A stretch of 64,000 bases of DNA from Pelomonas sp966111775 (GCA_966111775.1 CBHWBD010000003.1:5846-69845), one strand, 5' to 3'. Numbered from the stretch's first letter, positions 1-8,909 are shown. The notes: generated by a model from the letters alone, not told the origin. Made by a program: numbers and translations.

Positions 1-416
1 GCCAGCAATGCCGTGACGCCAAGCGCCACCGTCAACCGCTGGGCGGCGACCTGGGTGCCCCGTTCGGCGTCGCGCCGCTCGGCCTCCAGCCGCAGCCGCT
101 CCAGCTGCTGACTCTGCCGTTCACTGGCAAAGCGTTCGCGCAGCGCCACGGCCATGCGCGCGCGCTCGGCCTGCCGTTGTTCATCGGTGCGCCGCGCCAG
201 CTCTCGCAACAGGCGCAGGGCCTGCTGGCGTTGGCCACGCTCCTCCAACTGGGCCGCCTGCCGGGCCAGCTCGCGCAGCGCGCCGGCGTCGCCGTCGGCA
301 TCGCCCACCAGCGGCGGCTCGGCCGGCGCCGTGCCGGCGATGCAGAGGGCGGCGGCGACCATCAAGCGACGGGCAAAGGGCCAGGAACATCGCGGCGGCA
401 TGCCGGGATTCTGCAT
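1..416 (-). CDS. N-terminal part of a secreted/membrane signalling protein, probably a diguanylate cyclase
   Basis: This is a 5' fragment: the frame is open from an ATG at 416 to the window edge (about 138 codons). An in-frame ATG at 434 is an alternative start. Residues 1-32 form an Arg-containing, hydrophobic signal peptide or membrane anchor ending near an APA cleavage-like site. Residues 40-120 are a highly charged helical stretch rich in Arg, Glu, Gln and Leu (repeated RELAR and LERLRLEAERRDAERG patterns), and at the edge a hydrophobic segment (VALGVTALLA) begins. A helical periplasmic region followed by a membrane helix is typical of TPR/coiled-coil sensors that end in a GGDEF domain, but that domain would lie outside the window, so the function is inference. 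It is divergent from the gene at 578. Confidence 0.6.
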   Translation of the reverse strand, partial: MQNPGMPPRCSWPFARRLMVAAALCIAGTAPAEPPLVGDADGDAGALRELARQAAQLEERGQRQQALRLLRELARRTDEQRQAERARMAVALRERFASERQSQQLERLRLEAERRDAERGTQVAAQRLTVALGVTALL

Positions 417-577
417 GGCCGGCGACGAGCGCATCGACTCGCAATGGACTCGCCCGTGAGCTTTTAGGCGCTGCCCCCCGTGCGCTGACCTCAGCCTCGT
501 GAATATCCCCCCCGGGGCCGGTCCGGTCCCCGTGGCAACATCGCGCCCGTTTTCCGCGTACTCCGAAATCCCACACC

Positions 578-1198
578 ATGAAGAAAACCGCACTGTCCGC
601 CGCACTCGCTCTGGCCACCCTGTTGATCGCGCCGCTCGCGTCGGCCCAGGACATCCGCGCCGTCACGGAAGACGGACGCCGCGTGCTGCTGGGCGCGGAT
701 GGCAAATGGCGCTTCGATGCCAAGGCCCGTCCGGGCAGCGCCACCGTCACGGAAGGCGGATCGCCCTACCAGACGTCGGTGAAGAAGATCACGCTGAACT
801 TCAACACCGCCGAGTGGATGCTGACCGCCAAGCGCGACGGCGAGGCCTCCAACAAGCGGCTGTTCCAGCACCGCAACCTGCCCATCTACGCCATGGTCAT
901 CGCCGACGAACTGCCGGCCAGCAACGAGTCGCTGAAGGCCGCCATCTTCAGCAACGCGTCGTCGGGCGGCTTCACGACGACCACGCTGATCGACCAGTCC
1001 AAGCAGCTCTCCGGACACCAGATTGGCGAAGTTCGTTTCGCTGCCGCCAACAAGAGCGGCATGGAATTCGTCTTCTCGTCCTACTACTACGCCGACGAAG
1101 ACGGCAATGTGCAACTGATGTGCTACACGGCGCAGTCGCTGTTCCACAAATACCAGGCCGAGTGCGAGAAGCTGCTGAACGGCTTGTCGATCAAGTAG
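578..1198 (+). CDS. Secreted hypothetical protein
   Basis: A 206-residue protein with a clear Sec signal peptide (MKK, a hydrophobic core, cleavage near ASA-QD at 23-25). The mature part starts with a short motif of the type 'VTEDGRRVLLGADGKWRF', seen in many small secreted proteins of Burkholderiales, then a mixed alpha/beta body with two cysteines near the C-terminus (MCYTAQ and AECEKL) that could form a disulfide in the periplasm. I do not recognise a catalytic motif. The 161 bases upstream (417-577) hold no gene and must carry the promoters of this gene and of the divergent gene at 416. Its 3' end overlaps the convergent methyltransferase by 8 bases. Confidence 0.8.
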   Translation: MKKTALSAALALATLLIAPLASAQDIRAVTEDGRRVLLGADGKWRFDAKARPGSATVTEGGSPYQTSVKKITLNFNTAEWMLTAKRDGEASNKRLFQHRNLPIYAMVIADELPASNESLKAAIFSNASSGGFTTTTLIDQSKQLSGHQIGEVRFAAANKSGMEFVFSSYYYADEDGNVQLMCYTAQSLFHKYQAECEKLLNGLSIK

Positions 1199-2099
1199 GG
1201 CCCGCGTCGACGCGGCGGTAGACGGCCACCTTCAGGCTGCGGTCCGGCGACGCGTCGGCGAACGCCGCGGGATTGGCCACCCGCTCCACGAACTGCAGCT
1301 CCGGTGCGCCCTCGGCCACGGCGTCGCGCAGGAAGTCCAGGCCCAGCTCGGGCGCATTCAGGCACAGCAGCGCCTGCCCGCCCGGTGCCAGCAGGGCCGG
1401 CAGGCGCCGGGCGAGCCGCAGATAGTCCTTGGTCGCGACAAAGCTGCCCTTCTGGAAGCTGGGCGGGTCGCAGATGACGAGGTCGTAGGGGCCCCCGCGC
1501 GTCAGCTTGCCCCAGGAGTTGAAGATGTCGTGGGCCAGGAACTTGGCGCCGGCCTTCACGCCGTTGAGTTCATGGTTGCTGCGGCCGATGGCGAGCGCCC
1601 CTGACGCCATGTCCACATTGACCACCTCGGCCGCGCCGGCCTGCAGCGCGACGACCGAGAAGGCGCAGGTGTAGGCGAACAGGTTGAGCACCTTGGCGCC
1701 CGGCTGCACGTGCTCGCGCACCCAGCGCCGGCCCTCGGCCATGTCGAGAAACAGACCGTGGTTCTGGCCGCGCAGCAGGTGGACGATGTAGCGCGCACCG
1801 GCCTCGGTGACGACATGCGGCTCGGGCACGGCGCCTGCCATCAACCGTGTTTCGGCGCCCTCGCCGCGGCACTGGTAGATCCAGGGAGCATCGGGCCAGC
1901 GCGCGATCAGCGCGGCGGCAACGGCGGCGAGCTCGTCCTCGGTCAACGGCTTGAAGCTGGTCAGCAGCAGCAGCGGTGGATAGGCATCCAGCGCGAGGTG
2001 CTCGCAGCCGGGGTACAGGCCGCCGCGTCCATGAAAGATCCGTCGGGCGTCTTGAGGAAGTTCCGCCGTCGCGGCGATGGCATCGAGCAGGGCTTGCAT
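1191..2099 (-). CDS. Class I SAM-dependent methyltransferase, RlmI/YccW-like
   Basis: 302 residues. The N-terminal third lacks a recognisable PUA domain. The C-terminal two thirds are a Rossmann methyltransferase: motif I region VLNLFAYTCAFS (SAM binding, around residue 150), an acidic strand end (VNVDMASGA), and VICDPPSFQ, the DPPSF form of motif IV that marks the RlmI/RlmK family of 23S rRNA cytosine/guanine methyltransferases. A role in rRNA methylation is the family expectation; the exact base is not predictable here. The ATG at 2099 lies only 23 bases from the divergent glsA start, so the two promoters must overlap the coding regions or share the gap. The stop overlaps the end of the secreted-protein gene. 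Confidence 0.85.
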   Translation of the reverse strand: MQALLDAIAATAELPQDARRIFHGRGGLYPGCEHLALDAYPPLLLLTSFKPLTEDELAAVAAALIARWPDAPWIYQCRGEGAETRLMAGAVPEPHVVTEAGARYIVHLLRGQNHGLFLDMAEGRRWVREHVQPGAKVLNLFAYTCAFSVVALQAGAAEVVNVDMASGALAIGRSNHELNGVKAGAKFLAHDIFNSWGKLTRGGPYDLVICDPPSFQKGSFVATKDYLRLARRLPALLAPGGQALLCLNAPELGLDFLRDAVAEGAPELQFVERVANPAAFADASPDRSLKVAVYRRVDAGPT

Positions 2100-2122
2100 G
2101 GGCCGTCATTGTCGAGTCCAGA

Positions 2123-3046
2123 ATGCCGCTCATGGACTTCCAGCTCATGCTCGACGAGATCAACGACGAACTGCGACCGCAGCTGGCCACGGCCGGCGGC
2201 AAGGTGGCCAGCTACATCCCGGCGCTGGCGCGGGTGTCGCCGCTGCAGTTCGGCATCGCGCTGCGCACCTGCTCCGGCGAGACGGCCGCTGCCGGCGACA
2301 GCGCCACGCCCTTCTCCATCCAGAGCATGTCCAAGGTGTTCTCGCTGACGCTGGCCATCCGAGCCCTGGGCGAGGCCATGTGGGATCGCATCGGCCGCGA
2401 GCCCTCGGGCAGCCCCTTCAATTCGCTGGTGCAGTTGGAGTCGGAGCGCGGCATCCCGCGCAACCCCTTCATCAATGCCGGTGCGATCGCCGTGGCGGAC
2501 CGGCTGGTCTCGCAGGGCGACGCCAAGGTCGAACTGCTGGCGCTGTTGGGCCGGCTTTGCGGCGAAGCCGTCCACATCGACGCGGAAGTCGCGCAGTCGG
2601 AAGCCGACACGGGTTTCCGCAACACGGCGCTGGCCAATTTCATGAAGGCCTTCGGCACGCTGGACAACGAGGTGGCCACGGTGCTTGACGTCTACTTCAA
2701 CCAGTGCGCCATTGCGATGAGCTGCGAGCAGGTGGCCTGCGCCGCCGGCTTTCTGTGCCGCGATGGCCGGCATCCGCTGGCCGGCACGCCGGTGCTGAGC
2801 GAGGCGCAGACGCGGCGCGTCAATGCGCTGATGCTGACCTGCGGCACCTACGATGCGGCCGGCGAGTTCGCCTTCCGCATCGGCCTGCCCTGCAAGAGCG
2901 GCGTCGGCGGCGGCATCGTCGCCGTCGTGCCCGACCGACTCAGCCTGTGCGTCTGGTCGCCGGCGCTGGACCCGACGGGGAACTCGCTGCTGGGCCGCCG
3001 GGCGCTGGAGCTCTTCGTCGCGAAGACGGGGCTATCGGTGTTCTGA
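2123..3046 (+). CDS. glsA: Glutaminase A
   Basis: Hydrolyses L-glutamine to glutamate and ammonia in the cytoplasm. About 307 residues from ATG 2123 (an ATG three codons later is equally possible), the usual length for the serine-dependent beta-lactamase-like glutaminases. The catalytic SxxK is present as S68-x-x-K71 in the SIQSMSKVF context. Other family blocks are present: PFNSLVQLE, the NPFINAGAIA segment, the FRNTALANF region, CGTYDAAGEFA, and the Gly-rich KSGVGGGIVAVVP near the C-terminus. It stands alone on the plus strand, divergent from the methyltransferase, and its last 15 bases overlap the convergent AraC-type regulator. Confidence 0.93.
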   Translation: MPLMDFQLMLDEINDELRPQLATAGGKVASYIPALARVSPLQFGIALRTCSGETAAAGDSATPFSIQSMSKVFSLTLAIRALGEAMWDRIGREPSGSPFNSLVQLESERGIPRNPFINAGAIAVADRLVSQGDAKVELLALLGRLCGEAVHIDAEVAQSEADTGFRNTALANFMKAFGTLDNEVATVLDVYFNQCAIAMSCEQVACAAGFLCRDGRHPLAGTPVLSEAQTRRVNALMLTCGTYDAAGEFAFRIGLPCKSGVGGGIVAVVPDRLSLCVWSPALDPTGNSLLGRRALELFVAKTGLSVF

Positions 3047-4042
3047 GTCCTGGCGCCAGCGTTCCGGCGAGGAGCCCGTCCAACCCTGGAAGGCGCGAAA
3101 AAAGGAGTTGGGATCCTCGAAGCCGAGCAGGAAGGAAATCTCGGCATGCGAGAGCCGCGTCTGCGCCAGGTAGTGGCGGGCCAGGCCGGCGCGGATGTCG
3201 GCGACCAGGGCCTGGAAGTTCAGCCCTTCTTCGCCCAGGCGACGCTGCAGCGTGCGCCGGCTCATTGCCAGCCGCGACGCCACGGCATCGATGCCGGACT
3301 GGCCACCGGGCAGGGATTCGAGCAGCAGTGCGCGCACCCGCTCGCCGACGGTCGCCGACGCATCCAGCTCGGCCAGGCGACGGCGCAACTCGGGCTCGAA
3401 GACGCGCCACATGGCGTCGCTGGCCGTCAGGAAGGGGCGCTCCACATCGGCCGCCGCAAAGGCGATGGCCGGCGGCCCACCGATGTCGATTGCACAACCG
3501 AACCAGGCTTCGAAATCGGCCAGCGGCTCGGGCCGTGCGGGCAGGCAAAGCTGCAAGGCAGGCAGCGGCTCGCGCGTGCCCAGCCGCCCGAGGCGCAGCA
3601 AGAAGGCGAGTTCGCCGACCAGCAGCGACAGCGGCGGCCCCTGCGACACCGCCAGCCAGCGCGGGCGCACGGCGAGCCTGCCGTCGGCGCCGGGCTGCAG
3701 GTCCAGGGCCATCGGCGCCACGAGGCGTTTGTGATGTGCCAGGCGTTGCAGCGCCGAGGCGAGATCGGGGCTGCACAGGGCGGCGAACAGCGGCGGCGAG
3801 AAAACCTCCGTGCTGAGGGCATCGACCAGGCGCAGCGGGAACAGCGGATCGCCCACGGCCTCCTCCAGCGCCTGCCAGAGCCGGAAATAGCCGGCGGTGT
3901 CCAACCCGGCCTGGGGCCGGCTCAGCAGGTCATCGGGCAGGCCCGCACGGCGCAGCACGTCGGCCGGGCGCAGGCCCAGGTCACGCATCAGCGTCGCCCA
4001 GCCGGCCTCGACCAGGAAGAGCTTGGGCGACGGCGTGCTCAT
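3032..4042 (-). CDS. AraC-family transcriptional regulator with Arabinose_bd-type N-terminal domain
   Basis: 336 residues from the ATG at 4042. The first 210 residues match the N-terminal domain of the OruR/ArgR-like AraC branch (WATLMRDLGLRPADVLRRAGLP at the start, then a YFRLWQALEE segment). The C-terminal 100 residues are a double helix-turn-helix: MSRRTLQRRLGEEG is the first recognition region and LSHAEISFLLGFEDPNSFFRAFQGWTG is the second, canonical for AraC/XylS. The start is fixed by a 4-base ATGA overlap (4039-4042) with the upstream SDR gene, so regulator and enzyme are translationally coupled and the regulator probably controls that unit. Its ligand is not predictable. Confidence 0.9.
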   Translation of the reverse strand: MSTPSPKLFLVEAGWATLMRDLGLRPADVLRRAGLPDDLLSRPQAGLDTAGYFRLWQALEEAVGDPLFPLRLVDALSTEVFSPPLFAALCSPDLASALQRLAHHKRLVAPMALDLQPGADGRLAVRPRWLAVSQGPPLSLLVGELAFLLRLGRLGTREPLPALQLCLPARPEPLADFEAWFGCAIDIGGPPAIAFAAADVERPFLTASDAMWRVFEPELRRRLAELDASATVGERVRALLLESLPGGQSGIDAVASRLAMSRRTLQRRLGEEGLNFQALVADIRAGLARHYLAQTRLSHAEISFLLGFEDPNSFFRAFQGWTGSSPERWRQDSEHR

Positions 4043-4857
4043 TTCACTTGGCTGAGGATGAGGCGGTCGTAGGCCCGATCGCCGAACCATTTGCGGACGA
4101 ACATCAGCGGCCGTGCGAACTTGCCCGCGACATAGCGTGTGGCCGGCCGGCGCGCCTGCACGGCCTTGGCGATGGCATCGACAACGACGGACGGCGGCGA
4201 CAGCGACTCCGGCTTGTCATAGGACTCGCGCGTCGCGCGGGCCACGGCCTGGGCCAACGCACGGTAGGGACCACTGCCGGAGCGCTTGAGCAGGGGCTCC
4301 AGCATGACTTCACCGAACTCGGTCGCGATGACGCCCGGCTCGATGACGACGACGGCTATGCCGAAGGCCGCCAGCTCCAGGCGCAGGCAGTCGCTCCAGC
4401 CCTCGACGGCATGCTTGGTGGCGTGATACCAGGCGCCCAGCGGCGTGTAGATGCGCCCGCCCATGGAGGAGAGGTTGATGATCTTGCCGGCGCCCTTGGC
4501 CCGCATAGCCGGCAGCAGCAACTGGGTCAGCCGCGCCATGCCGAAGAGGTTGACCTCGAACTGGTAGCGGGCGTCTTCCAGCGGCATGTCCTCGACAGCG
4601 CCGAACAGCCCGAAGCCGGCGTTGTTGACAAGCACGTCGACGCCGCCGTGGCTGCGGGTGATCTGCTCGACCGCGGCCACGATGTCCTCGTCGCGAGTGA
4701 TGTCCATCTTCAGCGCGATGGCGCCTGCAGCCTGCAGGTCCTGCATCTGCTCGACGCGTCGGGCGGCCACGTAGACGGTGTAGCCCAGTTGCAGCAGGCG
4801 CCTGGCGGTGTCCTTGCCCATGCCGGACGACGCGCCGGTGACGAGAGCGATGCTCAT
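4039..4857 (-). CDS. Short-chain dehydrogenase/reductase (SDR)
   Basis: 272 residues, a classical SDR. The NAD(P)-binding motif TGASSGMG is at residues 7-14, NNAG at 78-81, the catalytic Ser at about 130-131 in INLSSMGG, and the catalytic Tyr and Lys are Y144 and K148 in YHATK. AARR after beta-2 suggests NADP(H) preference. The C-terminal extension contains RPATRYVAGKFARP, common in the DltE/ketoreductase-like SDR group that lacks an assigned substrate. It is the first gene of a two-gene operon with the AraC-type regulator, with an ATGA overlap. The 139-base gap to the redoxin gene (4858-4996) holds no gene and includes a short direct repeat around CCGGCGCCA. Confidence 0.88.
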   Translation of the reverse strand: MSIALVTGASSGMGKDTARRLLQLGYTVYVAARRVEQMQDLQAAGAIALKMDITRDEDIVAAVEQITRSHGGVDVLVNNAGFGLFGAVEDMPLEDARYQFEVNLFGMARLTQLLLPAMRAKGAGKIINLSSMGGRIYTPLGAWYHATKHAVEGWSDCLRLELAAFGIAVVVIEPGVIATEFGEVMLEPLLKRSGSGPYRALAQAVARATRESYDKPESLSPPSVVVDAIAKAVQARRPATRYVAGKFARPLMFVRKWFGDRAYDRLILSQVK

Positions 4858-4996
4858 GAAATTCCTTGCGAATACCGGGGACCGGCGACACCTTCAGTGT
4901 GCAGCCCTGCCCGGCGCGTCAGACTCGCAAAGTGCGCCAAACCTCCAACCAAAGATGCCAACCCGGCGCCATCCGGCGCCAAGCCGTCTCGCCAGA

Positions 4997-5605
4997 TCAG
5001 CTCGCGTATTTCACCGAGCAGCCGTAGGGCCGCGTCGACGCCTTCTCGACCTTGCGACCCGCGGCCACGGCCGCCAGGGCTTCGGTCACATAAGGCTCAG
5101 CCTTGGCGACGTCGGCCTTGTCGGATGTCGCGATGCTGTCGATGCCGCCCTTGTAGGCCAGGGTGCCATCGGCCTTGATGACGTACATATGCGGTGTCGT
5201 CTGCGCGCCGTAGAGCCTGCCCAGTTCGCCCTTGGGATCAAGCAGCGTCGCGGTCGGCACGGCACCCCGATCGGTGTTGAGCTTCTGCGCCACCGCACCG
5301 TCGACGAAGCCCTGCTGGCCGGGCGCCGACGAGATCACCTGCAGCCACACCACGCCCTGCGCTGTCGCGGCCTTCTGCTGGGTCTGCATATTGCCGCTGC
5401 CGTAGTGCTTCCTCACGAAGGGGCAGTCGTGGTTGGTCCACTCCAGCACCACGGTCTTGCCCTTGTAGTCGGCCAGGTTGACGGTCTTGCCATCGGCCGT
5501 CGTGGCGGTGAAGGCCGGCGCCGGCGCGTCGACGGTGGCGGTGGCGTGGGCCAGCACCGGCAAAGAGATCAGGGCGGCGAGCAGGCTGCGGCGAAGCAAG
5601 GTCAT
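4997..5605 (-). CDS. Secreted redoxin/peroxiredoxin-like protein coupled to dsbD
   Basis: 202 residues. Signal peptide at residues 1-21 (MTLLRR then a hydrophobic core ending AHA-TA). The mature part is a thioredoxin-fold AhpC/TSA-redoxin domain: FTATTADGKTVNLADYKGKTVVLEW, then NHDCPFVRKHYGSGNMQ. The active-site region has one cysteine (CPFV) rather than CxxC; a second cysteine sits near the C-terminus (YGCSVKY) and could be the resolving residue. A cis-Pro-like TPHMYVI segment is present. Its ATG overlaps the dsbD stop by ATGA (5602-5605), so the two are coupled; a periplasmic thiol peroxidase or reductase fed by DsbD is a reasonable inference. Confidence 0.85.
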   Translation of the reverse strand: MTLLRRSLLAALISLPVLAHATATVDAPAPAFTATTADGKTVNLADYKGKTVVLEWTNHDCPFVRKHYGSGNMQTQQKAATAQGVVWLQVISSAPGQQGFVDGAVAQKLNTDRGAVPTATLLDPKGELGRLYGAQTTPHMYVIKADGTLAYKGGIDSIATSDKADVAKAEPYVTEALAAVAAGRKVEKASTRPYGCSVKYAS

Positions 5606-7701
5606 GTCGAACTCCTGGAAGAGGCGGGGGGCGCGGTGGATGAGGAAAGGGCCTCGACGATGAGCCCGGGGGTGAGGATCTGCGGCAGCACCTGGGCCTC
5701 GGCGGCACCCGGTGCGTAGTAGAGGTAGAGGGGCACACCGGAGCGGCCATGGGCCTTCAGCACGGCGGTGATGCTGGGGTCCTCGCGGGTCCAGTCGCCC
5801 TTGAGATAGGCGACACCGGCCTTGGCGAAGGCGTCCTTGACCTCGGGGCGCGACAGCGCGACGCGCTCGTTGACGAGGCAGGAGATGCACCAGGACGCCG
5901 TCATGTTGACGAAGACCGGCTTGTTCTGCGCACGCAATTCGGCCAGGCGCTCCGCGCTGTAGGCCTCGATGCTGGACTCGGCGCGCACCTCGACCGCCGC
6001 CACCGGCTTGATCCAGTGCACCACGCCCAGGGCCAGTGCCAGGCTGGCCAGCGCGGCCACGCCGCTGACAACGCCCTGGCTGGCGCGACGCAGCCACAGC
6101 GCGAAGGCGATCAGCACCAGGCCGCCCAGGGCCATCGCGACGCCGTCCGGGCCGGCCTGCTGGGCCAGCACCCACAGCAGCCAGACGACGGCCACATACA
6201 TCGGGAAGGCGAGGAACTGCTTGAACTTGTCCATCCAGGCGCCCGGCCGCGGCAGCCAGCGCTGCGCCGCGGGCCAGAAGGCCAGGATCAGGAAGGGCAG
6301 GGCCAGGCCGAGACCGAGGGCGAGGAAGACAGCCAGCATGACCGCCGCCGGCTGGGACAGCGCGAAGGCCAGCGCGGCCCCCATGAAGGGCGCCGTGCAG
6401 GGGGTGGCGACGACGGCCGCAAGCACGCCGGTGAAGAAGCTGCCCGCCAGGCCCTGCTTGGCCGCCAGGTCGGACCCCAGGCCGGTGAAGCTGCCGCCGA
6501 CATCGAAGAAGCCCGACAGGTTCAAGCCGACCAGGAAGAGCAGATAGCTGACGGTGAGGACGAAGACCGGCGAATGGAACTGGAAGCCCCAACCCACCTG
6601 CTGGCCACCGGCGCGCAGCGCGATCAGCACGGCAGCCAGGGCCGCGAAGCTGATCAGCACGCCGGCCGTGTAGGCCAGGCCCTCGGCCTTGTGATTGCCT
6701 TCGCGCACCAGGGCCAGGGCCTTGATGGACAGCACCGGAAAGACGCAGGGCATCAGGTTCAGGATCAGGCCACCCACCAGGGCCAGGGCCAGGGCGGGCA
6801 GCAGCCCGAGGTCGCTCTCGGGCGCGGGCGTGGCCGCGGGCGCGGCGCCGGCCTCGGGCGCGCTCAGGTCGGCCGGGCCCGGGCCCTTGCCGGCGCCCTC
6901 GGGCATGGGCACAGAGACCGCCCAAGCTTGCTCACCCGTTGCTGTCGTCAACACGACGACGCCGGACAGCGGCTTGCCCGCCGCCACGGGCTCGTCCCCG
7001 GCGGGAATGTCCAGCGCCCAGCCGCTGCCTTCGGCCTTCAGGGCCTGCGGCGCGCTGTGGGCGACGGCGCCCCAGGTGTCGGCAAAGAAATAGGCCTTGG
7101 TCACGCCTGCCGTCGGGCCACTGAGGCGCACACCCTGGGGCGCGGCCTTGAGCTGCACGGCGAAGGTTGCCGGCTTGGGGATGGTACCGCGCCATTCCTC
7201 GATCTGGGCCGCGTCGACGCCGGCCTTGGCCTCGGCCGCGACCGGCAGGTCCAGACCCAGGCTGACATCCTCGGGAATGCACACGTCCTTGCAGACCAGC
7301 CATTTGACGGCGGCGGCGGGCTTGAAGCGGCTGCCCGGCTTGGCGTCGGCCGGCACCGTCAGTTCGACCAGCAGCGCCGCACGGCCTTCATAGCCGTAGT
7401 TGACGATGGGGCCGATGGCCTGGATGGATGGCGTGGGCCACTGGATGGCACCGGCCTGGGCGCCCGTCCAGGCTATGGTGGTGGCCTGGCCGGAGTCGCC
7501 CGGGTTCAGCCAGTAGGTATGCCAGTGCGGCTTGATGTTCTGCTCCAGCGCCACCGTGAAGCGCTGGCCCGGCGCCACCGTGGCCTGGCTGGACACGAGG
7601 CGGGCCTGCACATGCTCGGTGGCGGCCTCGGGCGGGGCGGCCAGGGCGAGCAGCGGAGCGGCCAGCAGGGCCGGAAGGAAGGGGCGCAGCAACGAGAACA
7701 T
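5602..7701 (-). CDS. dsbD: Thiol:disulfide interchange protein DsbD family
   Basis: 699 residues. It moves reducing equivalents from cytoplasmic thioredoxin across the inner membrane to periplasmic partners. Signal peptide at 1-21, then an N-terminal periplasmic DsbD-like domain (PHWHTYWLNPGDSG; a cysteine pair in WLVCKDVCIPED), a central membrane region with eight or so helices carrying the two cysteine motifs NLMPCVFPVLS and ATPCTAPFMG, and a C-terminal thioredoxin domain with WCISC at residues 604-608. All three redox centres of the cascade are therefore present. The downstream redoxin starts within its stop codon, suggesting a dedicated acceptor. The gene is longer than E. coli DsbD because of an Ala/Pro-rich linker near residues 270-300. 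Confidence 0.92.
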   Translation of the reverse strand: MFSLLRPFLPALLAAPLLALAAPPEAATEHVQARLVSSQATVAPGQRFTVALEQNIKPHWHTYWLNPGDSGQATTIAWTGAQAGAIQWPTPSIQAIGPIVNYGYEGRAALLVELTVPADAKPGSRFKPAAAVKWLVCKDVCIPEDVSLGLDLPVAAEAKAGVDAAQIEEWRGTIPKPATFAVQLKAAPQGVRLSGPTAGVTKAYFFADTWGAVAHSAPQALKAEGSGWALDIPAGDEPVAAGKPLSGVVVLTTATGEQAWAVSVPMPEGAGKGPGPADLSAPEAGAAPAATPAPESDLGLLPALALALVGGLILNLMPCVFPVLSIKALALVREGNHKAEGLAYTAGVLISFAALAAVLIALRAGGQQVGWGFQFHSPVFVLTVSYLLFLVGLNLSGFFDVGGSFTGLGSDLAAKQGLAGSFFTGVLAAVVATPCTAPFMGAALAFALSQPAAVMLAVFLALGLGLALPFLILAFWPAAQRWLPRPGAWMDKFKQFLAFPMYVAVVWLLWVLAQQAGPDGVAMALGGLVLIAFALWLRRASQGVVSGVAALASLALALGVVHWIKPVAAVEVRAESSIEAYSAERLAELRAQNKPVFVNMTASWCISCLVNERVALSRPEVKDAFAKAGVAYLKGDWTREDPSITAVLKAHGRSGVPLYLYYAPGAAEAQVLPQILTPGLIVEALSSSTAPPASSRSST

Positions 7702-7710
7702 CCCGAAATC

Positions 7711-8265
7711 CTAGGCCATACCGCTTTCACCCCGCCGTGACAGGCCTGCTCGAACAAAAGCGTCGAAAGCGGACCACAGCGGTGCAAAGCGTTCCGGAGC
7801 CCCTTCCAGCAGGGCCAGGGCATGCAGGCCCGCCTCCAGGGTCGACAGCTGGCCGGGACGGTGCGAGCGGCGAAGCGCATAGCGACCAGGGGTCTGCGGC
7901 AGCGCCAGGCGGGGCAGCGCAGCGAGCCAGGGATTGGCAGCCAGCAACCGGCGGCTCTGGCGCCAGCTGCCATCCAGCAGGATGAGGCGATCGATGCAAG
8001 CCGGGAGCGCGGACTCGCCCTCGCCCGGGTAGAGCAGGACGGTGCCGGGGCCGGCCAGGGCCGGGTCGAACACCTCGCCGCGCAGCCTTCGCGCGGCCGG
8101 GCTCAGGCCCAACGTCAGAAAAGCGGTGGTGTTCTTCGCGTGGCCGGCCTCGTCGGGGTGCTGCAAGACGACCAGCTCGGTGCGCACTGCCAGCGGGGTG
8201 GGCAGCATCGCGCACAGGCAGGTCGCTGCCGGGCGCTCGCAGCGCGGGCAGACCGCGCGGGGCAT
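7711..8265 (-). CDS. tRNA-uridine aminocarboxypropyltransferase, DTW domain (TapT-like)
   Basis: 184 residues from ATG 8265. The N-terminus is a zinc-ribbon-like CPRCERPAATCLC, followed by the DTW-domain body: VVLQHPDEAGHAKNTT, then LLDGSWRQSRRLL, the position of the diagnostic D-x-x-W motif, and RRSHRPGQLSTLEAG near the C-terminus, also conserved. The family (TapT/YfiP and human DTWD1/2) makes acp3U in the variable loop of tRNA with SAM as donor. It is 9 bases downstream of the dsbD start on the same strand, and 10 bases separate it from the membrane-protein gene upstream, so 8851-4997 may be one transcript. Confidence 0.82.
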   Translation of the reverse strand: MPRAVCPRCERPAATCLCAMLPTPLAVRTELVVLQHPDEAGHAKNTTAFLTLGLSPAARRLRGEVFDPALAGPGTVLLYPGEGESALPACIDRLILLDGSWRQSRRLLAANPWLAALPRLALPQTPGRYALRRSHRPGQLSTLEAGLHALALLEGAPERFAPLWSAFDAFVRAGLSRRGESGMA

Positions 8266-8275
8266 GGCTGCAGGC

Positions 8276-8851
8276 TCAGTTCGCCGGCGGCGACACGGAG
8301 TGCGGCGCGATCGTCGACACCGTGCTGTCGGTGCCGGCGTCGGCGGCCTCTTCCTCACCCGCACGGCGCCGCGTGCGCGTGCTCGGCAGCTTCATCTGGC
8401 GGCGCTTGGCCAGGCGGCCCGCCAGCCAGACGCCCAGGACGACGCCGAAGATGTTCAGCGCGCCGAACAGCGGCGCCGCGTTGGACGACAGCAGCATGCT
8501 CTGCAGCGGTGCGGAGTAGGCTCGCGGCTTCAGCGCGAAGCTGAAGGCGCCAAAGATCAACCACCCCCCCCAGCCCACGCCGACGCCGGACATCATCCAG
8601 GCCAGATAGGGCCGGTGGCGGCGGCGCTGCGGCCGCAGCGTCAGATAGCCCCAGATCAGCGAGACCAGAAAGAGCAGCAGCGCGATGGCGAGCGCCTCGC
8701 CCAGCATGACCTGCAGGCTGTTGCGGCCGCCCAGCTGGGCATAGACCTGACGCGGCAGGCCGGTGGTCGCGTACTTCATGGCCGCACCCGCGCCGAAGCA
8801 ATACAGCAGGAGGCCGGAAAAGAAGGCGATGGAGCGACGGGCGGCTTTCAT
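8276..8851 (-). CDS. Four-helix inner-membrane hypothetical protein
   Basis: 191 residues from ATG 8851. Four hydrophobic helices are visible: IAFFSGLLLYCFGAGAA (residues 8-24), ALAIALLLFLVSLIWGYL (about 53-70), MMSGVGVGWGGWLIFGAF (about 85-102) and LFGALNIFGVVLGVWLAG (about 127-145). The rest is a basic (RRRAG) then acidic cytoplasmic tail ending SVSPPAN. I do not recognise a family. A run of eight C on the plus strand (8564-8571; eight G in the coding strand) encodes Trp-Gly-Gly-Trp and is a possible frameshift hotspot. A strong terminator lies just upstream (8910-8947), so this gene begins a new transcript or is read from a promoter in 8852-8909. Confidence 0.7.
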   Translation of the reverse strand: MKAARRSIAFFSGLLLYCFGAGAAMKYATTGLPRQVYAQLGGRNSLQVMLGEALAIALLLFLVSLIWGYLTLRPQRRRHRPYLAWMMSGVGVGWGGWLIFGAFSFALKPRAYSAPLQSMLLSSNAAPLFGALNIFGVVLGVWLAGRLAKRRQMKLPSTRTRRRAGEEEAADAGTDSTVSTIAPHSVSPPAN

Positions 8852-8909
8852 GGAGGCGGATTCTCGACGTTGTCGGCCCCGCGATTCCGGCAGGATTTCC
8901 CGATCGGCC

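Noticed and set aside
4997..6925. A 642-residue minus-strand frame running from within dsbD through the redoxin
   Set aside because: Its first two thirds are an out-of-frame reading of dsbD; only the last part is the redoxin gene, which has its own ATG at 5605 with an ATGA overlap.
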